Counted from the stretch's first letter, positions 15,145 through 23,719 are shown. The stretch is DNA of 28,544 nt from Clostridia bacterium (GCA_017397695.1 JAFQIF010000211.1:1-28544), one strand, 5' to 3'. A program made the numbers and translations. The notes: generated by a model from the letters alone, not told the origin.

Positions 15145-16122
15145 TCATTTGGATTGGCCGATCAGGCCTGCAAGCGTGCCTACGCCGTAGACGATGTGCA
15201 CAGCGGGGAAGAGGAAGGGCAGCGTGATCAGGGCAAGCGCCTTGCCGTGATCCTGAGAAAGCGCCCCCCTGACGGAAAAAGCCAGATCGCAGAGCAGATA
15301 GGCAGAAAGCAGAAGAAGGAGTGGCAGAGCGCTTAACGGCAGCGCAAGCAGACCGGCGGCAAGCGCGAGCACAAATACGGCGGGAATGAGATGGCGCGGG
15401 GCAAAGCAGCGCGGCTGGATGCGCATGGTACGCCCAATCCAGTAGCCGTTGCCCCACTTCTGGCGCAGCTGGCCGCGCATGGTGGCACGGGCTGCGTGGT
15501 AGGAGATGATATCCGGGGAGAAGAAGAACCTGTAGCCCGCCTGACGCATGCGGTAGTGCATGTCGTTGTCCTCGGTGCGGCGCAGGCGCTCGTCGTACAG
15601 ACCGACCCTGTCGTAGACCTCGCGGCGATAGAGCGCATAGGCCAGCGTATCCACGTAGCGTGCCTGGCCGCCATTGCGGAAGGGGGCTGCGCCGCCGCAG
15701 AAGCGGGAGGTATCCACCGTGCGCAGCACATTTTCCCATGCGCCTTTGGGTTCGCCTCCGGCTACACAGCCGCCTACGATATCCTCGCCTGACTCCAGCG
15801 CGAGCAGGTTGCGTGCCAGAAAATCGCTAGGAATGCGCGCATGCGCGTCCAGACGGATGATCGCATCGCCTGTAGCCGCCTTCAGCGCAACGTTGATGCC
15901 GCTGGCCAGCCAGCGTTTGGGGTTGTCCAGCACGAGCGTTTCAAACGGCGCTTTTTCAGCAAAATCCAGCATCATGCTGCGCGTGGCGTCGGTGGACGCG
16001 CTGTCCACCAGCAGCGCCTGAATCTGCTCGCAGGCAATCGTCTGCGCCAGCAGATCCTTCAGCAGCGCGCCTATGCTGCCCGCGGCATTGTATGCCACGA
16101 TGATAAAGCTGATCTTCGTCAT
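15145..16122 (-). CDS. Family 2 glycosyltransferase with C-terminal membrane helices (ExoA-like)
   Basis: A 325-residue GT-A fold enzyme. KISFIIVAYNAAGSIGALL opens the nucleotide-binding domain; the acceptor-side motif that is usually DxD reads RLDAHA (DAH at 92-94), a form I associate with ExoA-like transferases of exopolysaccharide synthesis. RRTEDNDMHYRMRQAGYR carries the catalytic-region ED pair. Hydrophobic segments from about residue 240 on form two or three membrane helices. The start is ATG 16122; an in-frame GTG at 16131 is an alternative, and neither has a strong ribosome-binding site, so translational coupling to the upstream gene 42 bases away is likely. Sugar donor and acceptor are unknown; membrane-linked polysaccharide or glycolipid synthesis is inferred. 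Confidence 0.85.
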   Translation of the reverse strand: MTKISFIIVAYNAAGSIGALLKDLLAQTIACEQIQALLVDSASTDATRSMMLDFAEKAPFETLVLDNPKRWLASGINVALKAATGDAIIRLDAHARIPSDFLARNLLALESGEDIVGGCVAGGEPKGAWENVLRTVDTSRFCGGAAPFRNGGQARYVDTLAYALYRREVYDRVGLYDERLRRTEDNDMHYRMRQAGYRFFFSPDIISYHAARATMRGQLRQKWGNGYWIGRTMRIQPRCFAPRHLIPAVFVLALAAGLLALPLSALPLLLLLSAYLLCDLAFSVRGALSQDHGKALALITLPFLFPAVHIVYGVGTLAGLIGQSK

Positions 16123-16164
16123 AACATGCACCGTTTCTGAATCGTTTTTAAAGAAGCTGTCCGC

Positions 16165-17097
16165 TTATGCAGCGGTATATTCGCGGCTGCGTACGCGGTA
16201 GGTAAGCAGGCCGGCAGGGAAGGCAAAGAAGAAAAGCTTCTGGGAGACGAAAGCGCGCAGGCGGCGCTTGGCCATAAAGCTGCCAAGCTGAGCCATCTGG
16301 AAAAACAGCGCGCCCAGAAAACCCCATACGCCCAGCAGCGCGATGAGAATCACGCACATCCAGTCGACGGAATAGAGCAGAAACTTTTCGTTTTCGTGAT
16401 GAATGTAGGCGTTTGCCTGTTTCTGTGCGATTGCGCAGCGAAGTGCCTGTCCTTCGCCAAGCCTGCGGCGGGAAAACATGACGCCCAGAATGCCGCGGCT
16501 GTCGCGCACGGCGTCCGTATGCGTGATCATATTCACCGGCAATTCGGCGATTTGAAGCTTATGTGCCTTCAGGCGCGCGTGCAGCTCTGCTTCCTCGCAG
16601 GCGATGGTATCCGGCGACCAGCCGCCGGCCTTTTCCAGCGCTTCTTTTTTGATGAAGAGCGCGCCGCCGAACTCCGGCGCAATACGCTCGGCATGGCAGC
16701 CGAAATAATTGTCATTTTCTCCGGCAGGCTCGCCGTTTTTGAGATAAATGTCTTTACGGATACCGGTGCATCCATCGTAGCCGCGCTGCGACATGGCCAT
16801 CATGGCCTTTTCGCAAAAGCCTTTTTCCAGCTGCATATCGCCGTCCAGAAAGAGGAGATATTCGCCCCTGGCTTCCTTTGTGCCGATGCAGCGGCCAAGA
16901 CCTGCAGTGGTATTTTCTGCGGAGAGAATGAAACAGCGCGCGCCGTGGGATTTGGCGATCTGCACGCTGTTGTCCCGTGAGCGGGAATCGACATAGATGA
17001 TTTCGTGCGCCAGAATATGCAGCGAGGCCTGGATGCTTTGCAGGCAGTCTGCCAGCCTTTCGCCCTCGTTTCTGCCGATGACAACAACGCTGATCAT
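16165..17097 (-). CDS. Family 2 glycosyltransferase with C-terminal membrane segment
   Basis: A 310-residue GT-A glycosyltransferase. ISVVVIGRNEGERLADCLQS starts the fold, YVDSRSRDNS contains the nucleotide-contacting Asp, and FLDGDMQL holds the metal-binding DxD at residues 85-87. CEEAELHARLKA supplies the later acidic motif. The region around residues 235-265 (SVDWMCVILIALLGVWGFLG) forms one or two membrane helices, followed by a basic cytoplasmic tail. ATG 17095-17097 lies eight bases after AGGAGGG; an adjacent in-frame TTG at 17100 is too close to that site. It is the first gene of a two-gene unit with the ExoA-like enzyme, divergent from another GT2 gene, so the three probably act on one glycan. 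Confidence 0.87.
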   Translation of the reverse strand: MISVVVIGRNEGERLADCLQSIQASLHILAHEIIYVDSRSRDNSVQIAKSHGARCFILSAENTTAGLGRCIGTKEARGEYLLFLDGDMQLEKGFCEKAMMAMSQRGYDGCTGIRKDIYLKNGEPAGENDNYFGCHAERIAPEFGGALFIKKEALEKAGGWSPDTIACEEAELHARLKAHKLQIAELPVNMITHTDAVRDSRGILGVMFSRRRLGEGQALRCAIAQKQANAYIHHENEKFLLYSVDWMCVILIALLGVWGFLGALFFQMAQLGSFMAKRRLRAFVSQKLFFFAFPAGLLTYRVRSREYTAA

Positions 17098-17148
17098 CAA
17101 TCTTCCCTCCTGATACGGAATATGTTATAATACTCCATAGATAATCCT

Positions 17149-17177
17149 ATTATCGCATAAATCATCCTGTTTCGCAA
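17149..17177 (-). promoter_or_regulatory. Promoter of the minus-strand glycosyltransferase pair
   Basis: On the minus strand TTGCGA (17172-17177) and GATAAT (17149-17154) are 17 bases apart. For the divergent plus-strand gene an extended -10, TGTTATAAT at 17123-17131, is visible without a good -35 box; the two promoters would face each other. Confidence 0.6.
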
Positions 17178-17207
17178 GGGTGAACTATAGACCATGGAGG
17201 ATATGCC

Positions 17208-18176
17208 ATGCTGCTGAGCGTTGTGGTTCCGTTTTATCATGTGGAAAAGTATATCGGGGACTGCCTTGCGCTGGCTGCCCGGCTTGCGGATTGCGAGATT
17301 CTGCTGGTGGACGACTGCGGCAGCGACGGTTCTGCGCAGATTGCAGCGGAGTATTGCACCCGGCATGCGCATATGCGCGTGATCCGCAGGGAGAAAAATG
17401 GCGGCCTGTCCGCTGCGCGTAATACTGGCCTGAGCGAGGCGAAGGGAGAGTATGTCTACTTCCTGGACAGCGACGATCTGCCTGAGCCGCAGGCGTTAAT
17501 GGCGCTTGTGCAGGCGGCCAAGGAAGAACGGCTCGATATTGCCAAGGCGAGATTTGTCTATTTCGACGACGAGACCGGGAAGGAAACGCCGGGTCCCGCG
17601 ATCGAAAAGACCGGCGTGATGCCGGGTGGCGCGCTGTTTGCTTCGCAGTGCAGCGCGGGTACATATGAGCCGATGGTATGGCAGTGCGTATACCGCAGAG
17701 CTTTTCTGGAGGAGTACAACCTGATCATGGCGGAAGGCCTACTTTTTGAGGACGAACTCTTTCAGGCGCCGTGCCTGATCAAGGCAGAACGGACGGCTGC
17801 GTATGATATGGTGATCCTGCACTATCGTCAGCGCGCGGGCAGCATCATGGGCTCGTTTGCCAGATCCAGCCGGTGGTGTCACAGTTATCTGGAAGTATGC
17901 AGGCGTCTTGGCGCGCTGGCCGAGGCGGTCAATCCGGGCGAGGCAAGAGCCGCGCTCAGCAAGCGCGTCGGTCAGATTGCGCTGAGCACAGCCAAGAATA
18001 TCCCGGCATACCACCTGCCGGAGCAGATTGCGCAAGAGGCAAAAGCCTTTGTAAAGAAAAACCGCAGAGAGCTTTCCGGTTATGCCATTGCCAGCGGTAA
18101 TGCTCTGGTGTGCGCGCAGGGATGGCTGATGCGTATATCGCCCGAGTTGTTTTTGCGCCTGTACAGCCGGGTATAA
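17208..18176 (+). CDS. Family 2 glycosyltransferase (cytoplasmic, EpsJ/WcaA-like)
   Basis: A 322-residue transferase. LSVVVPFYHVEKYIGDCL is the classic GT2 start, LLVDDCGSDGS the nucleotide-binding Asp region, EKNGGLSAARNTGL the conserved loop, and YFLDSDD (residues 84-90) the DxD metal site. GLLFEDELF matches the late acidic motif seen in exopolysaccharide enzymes of the EpsJ type. There are no membrane helices, so it would act at the cytoplasmic membrane face on a lipid-linked or protein acceptor. ATG 17208 follows GGAGG in ATGGAGGATATGCC. It is transcribed away from the other two glycosyltransferases and ends in its own terminator. Donor sugar cannot be predicted. Confidence 0.9.
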   Translation: MLLSVVVPFYHVEKYIGDCLALAARLADCEILLVDDCGSDGSAQIAAEYCTRHAHMRVIRREKNGGLSAARNTGLSEAKGEYVYFLDSDDLPEPQALMALVQAAKEERLDIAKARFVYFDDETGKETPGPAIEKTGVMPGGALFASQCSAGTYEPMVWQCVYRRAFLEEYNLIMAEGLLFEDELFQAPCLIKAERTAAYDMVILHYRQRAGSIMGSFARSSRWCHSYLEVCRRLGALAEAVNPGEARAALSKRVGQIALSTAKNIPAYHLPEQIAQEAKAFVKKNRRELSGYAIASGNALVCAQGWLMRISPELFLRLYSRV

Positions 18177-18181
18177 GGTTG

Positions 18182-18207
18182 GGGCGGGGAAACCTGCCCT
18201 GTTTTTT
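18182..18207 (+). terminator. Terminator of the plus-strand glycosyltransferase gene
   Basis: GGGCGGG (18182-18188) pairs with CCTGCCC (18193-18199, one G-U pair) around GAAA, followed by TGTTTTTT. Confidence 0.85.
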
Positions 18208-18249
18208 GTGTGCAGGGAAAATTTCTTATTTATATTTTCTGTTTTGTTT

Positions 18250-18286
18250 TTTCTGCCATATTTCTGCCATGAAGTTTTTTTACAAT
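18250..18286 (+). promoter_or_regulatory. Activated promoter of the MacAB-like operon: PhoB/OmpR-type tandem repeat plus -10
   Basis: TTTCTGCCAT occurs at 18250-18259 and again at 18261-18270, an 11-base period. Ten bases later a -10 box TACAAT (18281-18286) follows, and there is no -35 box. Eleven-base direct repeats replacing the -35 box are the signature of OmpR/PhoB-family response regulators; the repeat resembles the Pho box CTGTCATA-N-CTGTCAT. The regulator gene is not in the window. Confidence 0.6.
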
Positions 18287-18332
18287 GATCAGGACTTAAG
18301 CAATACAACGTATTCGGGGTGGAGGAACAACC

Positions 18333-20216
18333 ATGAGCGAAAAAAAGACGAAGAAGCGCCGCGGCAGAGCCGGACGCAGCATCAGGAAGTGGATCAAGCG
18401 TCTGATCCTGCTGGCGATTGTGCTGACCGCTGCGCTTTTTGGCCTGAAGGCATACATCAGAAATCAGGCGGAAAACACGGAGCCTGAGGAAACCTACAGC
18501 CAGACACAGGTGCTTCGCGGCGCAATGAATGAAACCGTCTACGGCATAGGCACGACGTCTGCGCGCAGCCAGCCCAATATTCTGGCTGAGGCGGACGGCA
18601 CGCTGACGGATCTGCGCGTGTCCGTGGGAGACGAGGTGAAAAAGGGCGACATTCTCGCGGTGATGACCAACGATACGATCGATGATACGATCACCGATCT
18701 GGAGTTTGCGCTGTGGGATCTGGATGCGACGATCACCGATACGCGCGCGGGCGCGAAGGTGACCAAGATCGAAGCGCCGGTTGCTGGCCGTGTGATGGCG
18801 ATTTATGCCAAAGCCGGCGACGATGCGTTGGCTGTCTTCCGCCGCGAGGGCGCGCTGGCGATTATCTCCACCGATGAGCGCATGCGCGTGGAGCTTGTCA
18901 GCGCCGGTGGTGCGCTGGGCCTGGAACTGGATGAGAAGGTAACGGTTATCGGCGATCATATCTTTGCCGAGGGCACGGTTGTGGAGCTCACGCGCCAGGG
19001 TACGCAGGCGGCGATTACCATCATGGAAGAAAACCTGCCGGTTAACGAGGATTTTGACGGCGATGGCCGTGCGGATATGATTCTGGGCAGCATCGTTGAA
19101 GTGCGCAATATCGACGGAGACATTGTCGGCGAGGGCGAGCTGAAGGCGAATAAGCCGATGGCCGTGTCTGCTTTCGGAGGCACGATTACCTACGTGGATG
19201 CGATCCTGGGCGAAGAGGTCGGCCGCAGCGAGCGCATGTTCCGCCTGGCGGATTCTCCGCTGACGCTGACGGTTGAAAACCTGCGCCTGCAGCGCGAGAC
19301 GGCAGCCAGAGATCTGGAGGATGCGATTCAGCAGCGTGAAAACCTGATCATCGTTGCCCCGTGCGACGGTACAATTGCGTCGATTGACGTGGCAGAGGGA
19401 GACGAGATTACCACCGGAACGCTGTTTGGCTCCATCCTGGAGGGCGAGGACATGAACCTGACCATCGCGGTGGATGAGCTGGATGTCGTTCAGGTGGAAA
19501 TCGGTCAGCCGGTGTCCATCACCATTGATGCGCTCAGCAGCCTGAAGCTGAACGGCGAGGTCTATAAGATTGCGCCGGTAGGCACCAATTCCGGCGGCGT
19601 AACGACCTATGACGTGGAACTCACCTTCGACGCAGCGGGTACAGGTGTGCGCTCGGGCATGAACGCGACAGGCGAAATTGAAGTGGCCTCTGCGGCCGAT
19701 GTGCTTTATGTGCCGGTGGAAGCGCTGATGACCATGAACAACAAGACGTACGTCATGGTTGCGGACGGCGGTGCGACGACGCTGGCGGATGCGGCGCAGA
19801 GCGCGGGCGGCCAGCGCGGTATGCCCGGTCAGGGCGGCATGCCGAACCGGGGCGGTATGCCGGATATGGGCGCCATGCCTGCCAGCGGCGAAATGCCTGC
19901 TGCCATGGCGCATGGCGGCGCCGGGGATGCGCAGGCGGATATGAGCTTCCTTGTCAGGGCGAAGAACGCGGCGGAGCAGGCTGCCGCCCGTGTGCATGCC
20001 TGGCTGTATGAGGGCGTGGAAGTGAAGAGCGCCCAGCAGGTGACCGGTTCCCTGGTTCAGGTGGAAACCGGCATGCAGAATGACGACTATGCGGAAATCA
20101 TCTCCGGCCTGTCCGAAGGCGACGTCGTGCTCTATACTGCCAGCGAAGAGGAAAGCAGATCCTCCATGTTCGGCGGCATGGGCGGCATGATGGGCGGCAT
20201 GGGCGGCCGCCGCTAA
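18333..20216 (+). CDS. Membrane-fusion protein (MacA/HlyD-like) with Met/Gly-rich insert
   Basis: A 627-residue periplasmic-adaptor-type protein. A basic N-terminus and membrane helix (about 21-41) anchor it. Lipoyl-like half motifs appear three times: ILAEADGTLTDLRVSVGDEV (83-102), APVAGRVMAIYAKAGDD (148-164) and VAPCDGTIASIDVAEGDEI (341-359); beta-barrel (about 375-455) and membrane-proximal (about 565-605) domains follow. A loop resembling a calcium-binding EF hand, D240-x-D-x-D-G-x-x-D248, interrupts the first half. Residues 492-530 are a Met/Gly/Pro-rich repeat (GGMPNRGGMP type), and the tail 612-627 is almost only Met and Gly. ATG 18333 follows GGAGGAA. First gene of a four-gene exporter operon; 13 bases separate it from the ATPase. 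Exported substrate unknown. Confidence 0.88.
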   Translation: MSEKKTKKRRGRAGRSIRKWIKRLILLAIVLTAALFGLKAYIRNQAENTEPEETYSQTQVLRGAMNETVYGIGTTSARSQPNILAEADGTLTDLRVSVGDEVKKGDILAVMTNDTIDDTITDLEFALWDLDATITDTRAGAKVTKIEAPVAGRVMAIYAKAGDDALAVFRREGALAIISTDERMRVELVSAGGALGLELDEKVTVIGDHIFAEGTVVELTRQGTQAAITIMEENLPVNEDFDGDGRADMILGSIVEVRNIDGDIVGEGELKANKPMAVSAFGGTITYVDAILGEEVGRSERMFRLADSPLTLTVENLRLQRETAARDLEDAIQQRENLIIVAPCDGTIASIDVAEGDEITTGTLFGSILEGEDMNLTIAVDELDVVQVEIGQPVSITIDALSSLKLNGEVYKIAPVGTNSGGVTTYDVELTFDAAGTGVRSGMNATGEIEVASAADVLYVPVEALMTMNNKTYVMVADGGATTLADAAQSAGGQRGMPGQGGMPNRGGMPDMGAMPASGEMPAAMAHGGAGDAQADMSFLVRAKNAAEQAAARVHAWLYEGVEVKSAQQVTGSLVQVETGMQNDDYAEIISGLSEGDVVLYTASEEESRSSMFGGMGGMMGGMGGRR

Positions 20217-20229
20217 GGGAGGTGCGCAC

Positions 20230-20919
20230 ATGATTGTCATGCAGGGAATCCGCAAGGAGTACCGCATGGGCGATAATGTTGTGGCTGCGCTGGATGGCGT
20301 GGATATCCACATCAAGCCCCGCGAGTTTGTGTCTATCATTGGCCCTTCTGGTTCCGGCAAGTCGACGCTGATGAACATCATCGGTTGTCTGGACACGGCG
20401 GACGACGGCGTTTACCGCTTTGATGGGCTGGATATTACCGATTATTCCGAAGACGAACTGGCAACCATCCGCGGCAGGAAGATCGGCTTTGTGTTTCAGC
20501 AGTTCAATCTGCTGCCCAAGCTGACGGCGCAGGAGAATGTGGAACTGCCGCTGATTTATCAGGGCATGAGCGCGGGCAAGCGCCGTAAGCGCAGTCGTGA
20601 GGTGCTCGACCGCGTAGGCCTGCTGGACCGTATGCACCATAAGCCAACCGAGCTTTCCGGCGGCCAGCAGCAGCGCGTGGCGATTGCCCGTGCGCTGGCC
20701 GGCAATCCGTCGCTGATCCTCGCCGACGAACCGACGGGCAATCTCGACTCCAAGACCGGCGCGGACGTGATGAAGCTCTTTCATGAGCTGCATGAAGCGG
20801 GCAATACCATCGTGCTCATCACGCACGATTCAAAGATTGCCGCGCAGACGCCGCGCGCTATCCATATCCATGACGGTAAGGTGCTCGAGCCGATGGACGA
20901 GAGCGAGGTGGTCATCTGA
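20230..20919 (+). CDS. ABC transporter ATPase, MacB/LolD type
   Basis: A 229-residue ATPase of the MacB/LolD/BceA class. Walker [10 protein letters not shown] is at 38-46, the Q-loop region [10 protein letters not shown] at 87-96, the signature LSGGQQQR at 142-149, Walker B LILADE at 162-167 with the following PTGNLDS D-loop, and the H-loop in LITHDS near residue 197. These systems couple ATP hydrolysis to mechanical movement of a four-helix permease and do not import. ATG 20230 follows GGGAGGTG at 20218-20225. The stop overlaps the permease start by one base (TGATG), so ATPase and permease are made together. Confidence 0.96.
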   Translation: MIVMQGIRKEYRMGDNVVAALDGVDIHIKPREFVSIIGPSGSGKSTLMNIIGCLDTADDGVYRFDGLDITDYSEDELATIRGRKIGFVFQQFNLLPKLTAQENVELPLIYQGMSAGKRRKRSREVLDRVGLLDRMHHKPTELSGGQQQRVAIARALAGNPSLILADEPTGNLDSKTGADVMKLFHELHEAGNTIVLITHDSKIAAQTPRAIHIHDGKVLEPMDESEVVI

Positions 20920-22118
20920 TGAATCCATTTGAGACGATCAAGATGGCCTTCAGCGCGATCTGGGCCAACAAGGTTCGTTCCTTCCTGACGATGCTGGGCG
21001 TCATTATCGGCGTAATGAGCGTTACTGTGCTCATGGGCATCGGTCAGGGCACGACCTCTTCCATCACCGATTCCATCGCATCCATGGGCACGAACATGCT
21101 CACGGTCGATATCCAGACGCGCCGGGTGGGCTTCGGCGGCCGCAATATGGGCCGCAACACGCGCAGCTCCAGCGCAAAGGGAACGGTCATTCTCAAGACG
21201 GAGGATGTGCTTTCCCTCAAGGATAATGAATACATTCAGTATGTTTCCCCAACGGTATCCGGCAGCCTGACCGTCAAGGCCGGCAGTACGAATACGTCTG
21301 CGTCCGTCACTGGCGTTTATCCGGATTATGCCAGCATCGTCAATACCGAGCTGGCCTCCGGGCGCTATCTCATCGACGCGGATATCGCCAACCGAAGCGC
21401 AGTGTGCATCGTCGGTCAGGAATTGGCGATGGATCTGTTTGGAAACGCAAATGTTGTGGGCAATACGATGCACGTGAACGGACGCAAATTCCGCATTGTC
21501 GGTGTGCTGGATTCGGAAAGCTCCGAGCTGATCATGCCTTTCACCCTGGCGCAGCGCATGCTGGATTCCACAACGATCAGCACGTTCTATGTCTCGGCAA
21601 CGGATTCCACAACAGTCAACCGGGCGGAGGCGGCGATCAACAGTTTCCTGTACAAGAAGTATCAGGACGACAGCACCTATTCCATCATGAATCAGGAAGC
21701 GATGCTGGAGACCATGGAGGAGATGACCGGCACGCTGACGCTGATGCTGGGCGGCATTGCAGGCATTTCGCTGCTGGTCGGCGGCATCGGCATCATGAAC
21801 ATCATGCTGGTGTCCGTAACGGAACGCACGCGTGAGATTGGTATCCGCAAGGCCATTGGCGCCAAGCGCCGCAATATCCTGCTGCAGTTTCTCGTCGAAT
21901 CCGTCGTGCTCTCGGGCATGGGCGGCGTGTTGGGCCTGCTGCTGGGCTATGTGGTGATGGCGGCGTTTGAAAACTATCTGGGCATGACGGTTTCGGCAAG
22001 CGCAAGTGTGGCCCAGCTGGCGATGGGTTTCTCGATGTTTGTCGGCATTGTTTTCGGCCTGTATCCGGCCAACAAGGCTTCCAAGCTCAAGCCGATCGAT
22101 GCGCTGCACTACAGCTAA
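20919..22118 (+). CDS. MacB/FtsX-type ABC permease
   Basis: A 399-residue permease with the MacB fold. Helix 1 lies at about 17-42 (FLTMLGVIIGVMSVTVLMGIG), then a large extracytoplasmic domain (about 45-270), then three helices near 275-300, 325-350 and 360-385 with the FtsX signature (MLVSVTERTREIGIRKAIGAKRRNILLQFL) between helices 2 and 3. Length and layout are standard for the Gram-positive single-permease form. It partners with the ATPase encoded just before it and with membrane-fusion proteins on both sides. Possible roles are export of a peptide, lipid or antibiotic, or envelope stress defence; the sequence does not say which. Confidence 0.94.
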   Translation: MNPFETIKMAFSAIWANKVRSFLTMLGVIIGVMSVTVLMGIGQGTTSSITDSIASMGTNMLTVDIQTRRVGFGGRNMGRNTRSSSAKGTVILKTEDVLSLKDNEYIQYVSPTVSGSLTVKAGSTNTSASVTGVYPDYASIVNTELASGRYLIDADIANRSAVCIVGQELAMDLFGNANVVGNTMHVNGRKFRIVGVLDSESSELIMPFTLAQRMLDSTTISTFYVSATDSTTVNRAEAAINSFLYKKYQDDSTYSIMNQEAMLETMEEMTGTLTLMLGGIAGISLLVGGIGIMNIMLVSVTERTREIGIRKAIGAKRRNILLQFLVESVVLSGMGGVLGLLLGYVVMAAFENYLGMTVSASASVAQLAMGFSMFVGIVFGLYPANKASKLKPIDALHYS

Positions 22119-22134
22119 AGAGCGAGGTGTGGCC

Positions 22135-23622
22135 ATGAAAAAAAGAATGATGTTCCTGCTTGCGGCTGCCTGCTTGTGTCTGGCTGCCTGCGCCGAGGCA
22201 CAGACGGCGCGCGTGACGAGCGGCAGCATATCCAAAACGGTATTCGGTACGGGCGAGGTGCAGCCGGCCAGCCAGCCGGGCGTATATGCCAGAATTGATG
22301 CGGATGTGCTGGAGTGGTATGCGGAGCTGGGCGACGAGGTAAAGGCCGGCGATGTGCTCATGAAGCTGGAGAATGATACGCTCGCCGGCGAGGTGGCGCA
22401 GCTGGAATACGATATTCAGCTTGCGCAGGAAGATGTGCTCTATACCGAAGGTCATACGCAGTACAAGTATAAGCCTGTGCTCAACGAGGCGGGTAAGCCC
22501 CGCAAGGATGTGAATACGGGCGAACCGCTGATGCAGAAATACTCCGACGAGATCACGATCCGTGCTCCCAGTGCCGGCCGTGTGATGGCGGTGTATATCG
22601 AAGCGGGCGATGATTCTCTGGCAGTATATCGCGAGAATGGCTGCGTAGTCATGCTCTCCACGGATGGCAGGATGAAGGTTGAACTCAAGGGAGAAGATCC
22701 TCTGGGGCTTGAATATGATCAGGCTGTTCAAGTAACCGGCGAGGGAATTGATGCGGCGGGCAGGGTTGTCGATCTGACGCGCTATGGCACCGAGGCTGTT
22801 ATCCAGGTGAACAGCGACGAATACCCGATGGATGCTCCGGTAACCGTTTCAACGCTCGAGGGCGAGGTGATCGGTGAAGGTATCCTTCAGATCAACAAGC
22901 CGATGGCGGTCTCTGCCTACGGCGGCACGGTCAAGGGTCTGGCGTGGAATGTACAGGTCGGCAAAATGCTGGAGCGCTATGATGTGATTGCGCGCATCGA
23001 TTGGGATGAAACGCCGCTGTATTACGACAACGACAAGGTGCTGCGTGAATACACCAAGAAGAAGATCGAGCTGGAAAAGGCCATGGAAAAGCAGGAACAG
23101 CTGGCGATTGTTGCGCCCTGCGACGGGCGTCTGGCCAGCATCGATGTGGAAAAGGGCGCCGCTGTGACCGCAGGCACGAAGGTGATGAGCATTGTGGAAA
23201 CCGGCGCGGGCATGCAGCTGATTCTCAGGATTGACGAACTGGATATTCCGCTGGTTGAAAAGGGTCAGCAGGTGACGATTGCCGTTGATGCGCTGCCGGA
23301 TGTGACGCTCACGGGTTCCGTGCTCAAGATTGCGCCGCTGGGCAATACGGAGACGAGCGTGACACGCTACGATGTATATGTGCAGCTGGAGGGAGAAGTG
23401 GATCCCCGTGTGCTGGGCGGCATGAATGTATCCGGCGAGATTCTTGTTTTCAGCGAACCCAATACGCTGCTGGTCAGCAGCGAAGCGGTTTTCAGCAACG
23501 GCGGCAGCTGGTATGTGCAGCTGGGCAGCGGCGAGATGCGAGAGGTGGAGCTGGGCATGACGACGGACACGCAGGTTCAGATCCTTTCCGGTCTTTCTGA
23601 GGGCGACATTGTGGTATATTGA
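22135..23622 (+). CDS. Second membrane-fusion protein (MacA/HlyD-like), lipoprotein
   Basis: A 495-residue adaptor starting MKKRMMFLLAAACLCLAAC, a lipoprotein signal with lipobox LAAC and lipidated Cys19. Lipoyl half motifs are VYARIDADVLEWYAELGDEV, RAPSAGRVMAVYIEAGDD and VAPCDGRLASIDVEKGAAV, followed by barrel and membrane-proximal domains ending LSGLSEGDIVVY. Many blocks match the first adaptor of the operon (for example GRVMA.Y...GDD.LAV, NKPMAVSA.GGT, APCDG..ASIDV..G, SGLSEGD.V.Y), so the two are paralogues, but this one lacks the Met/Gly-rich insert, the EF-hand-like loop and the Met/Gly tail. ATG 22135 follows GAGGTG (22124-22129), 16 bases after the permease stop. It carries a Tyr/Lys-rich insertion near residues 105-135 instead of a long coiled-coil hairpin. 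Confidence 0.88.
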   Translation: MKKRMMFLLAAACLCLAACAEAQTARVTSGSISKTVFGTGEVQPASQPGVYARIDADVLEWYAELGDEVKAGDVLMKLENDTLAGEVAQLEYDIQLAQEDVLYTEGHTQYKYKPVLNEAGKPRKDVNTGEPLMQKYSDEITIRAPSAGRVMAVYIEAGDDSLAVYRENGCVVMLSTDGRMKVELKGEDPLGLEYDQAVQVTGEGIDAAGRVVDLTRYGTEAVIQVNSDEYPMDAPVTVSTLEGEVIGEGILQINKPMAVSAYGGTVKGLAWNVQVGKMLERYDVIARIDWDETPLYYDNDKVLREYTKKKIELEKAMEKQEQLAIVAPCDGRLASIDVEKGAAVTAGTKVMSIVETGAGMQLILRIDELDIPLVEKGQQVTIAVDALPDVTLTGSVLKIAPLGNTETSVTRYDVYVQLEGEVDPRVLGGMNVSGEILVFSEPNTLLVSSEAVFSNGGSWYVQLGSGEMREVELGMTTDTQVQILSGLSEGDIVVY

Positions 23623-23623
23623 C

Positions 23624-23650
23624 AAAAGCGGGCGTAAGCCCGCTTTTTTT
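23624..23650 (+). terminator. Terminator of the MacAB-like operon
   Basis: AAAAGCGGGC (23624-23633) pairs perfectly with GCCCGCTTTT (23638-23647), loop GTAA, T-run to 23650. Confidence 0.93.
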
Positions 23651-23651
23651 G

Positions 23652-23680
23652 TTGCATCGGCATTCGTTTTGCGATAGAAT
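23652..23680 (+). promoter_or_regulatory. Promoter of the RNA methyltransferase / threonine ammonia-lyase unit
   Basis: TTGCAT (23652-23657), 17-base spacer, TAGAAT (23675-23680). Predicted start near 23687. Confidence 0.75.
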
Positions 23681-23719
23681 ACCTGTACCATATATGGCGA
23701 TACAGAGAGGAGCTTGGGC

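Noticed and set aside
17123..17131. TGTTATAAT as a strong plus-strand promoter for the GT2 gene at 17208
   Set aside because: An extended -10 is present but no -35 box, so it is only mentioned with the divergent promoter and not listed as its own feature.
19864..19930. Repetitive GGCATGCC-like DNA in the first adaptor gene as a possible CRISPR or tandem DNA repeat
   Set aside because: It is in frame and coding for the Met/Gly-rich protein repeat; there are no uniform repeats with unique spacers.
17739..20396. Very long minus-strand open frame (885 codons) across a glycosyltransferase and the first adaptor gene
   Set aside because: It is antisense to two clear genes, crosses a terminator and a promoter, has His/Arg/Gln-rich composition without any known motif, and lacks a ribosome-binding site. 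It is a by-product of GC-rich codon use.
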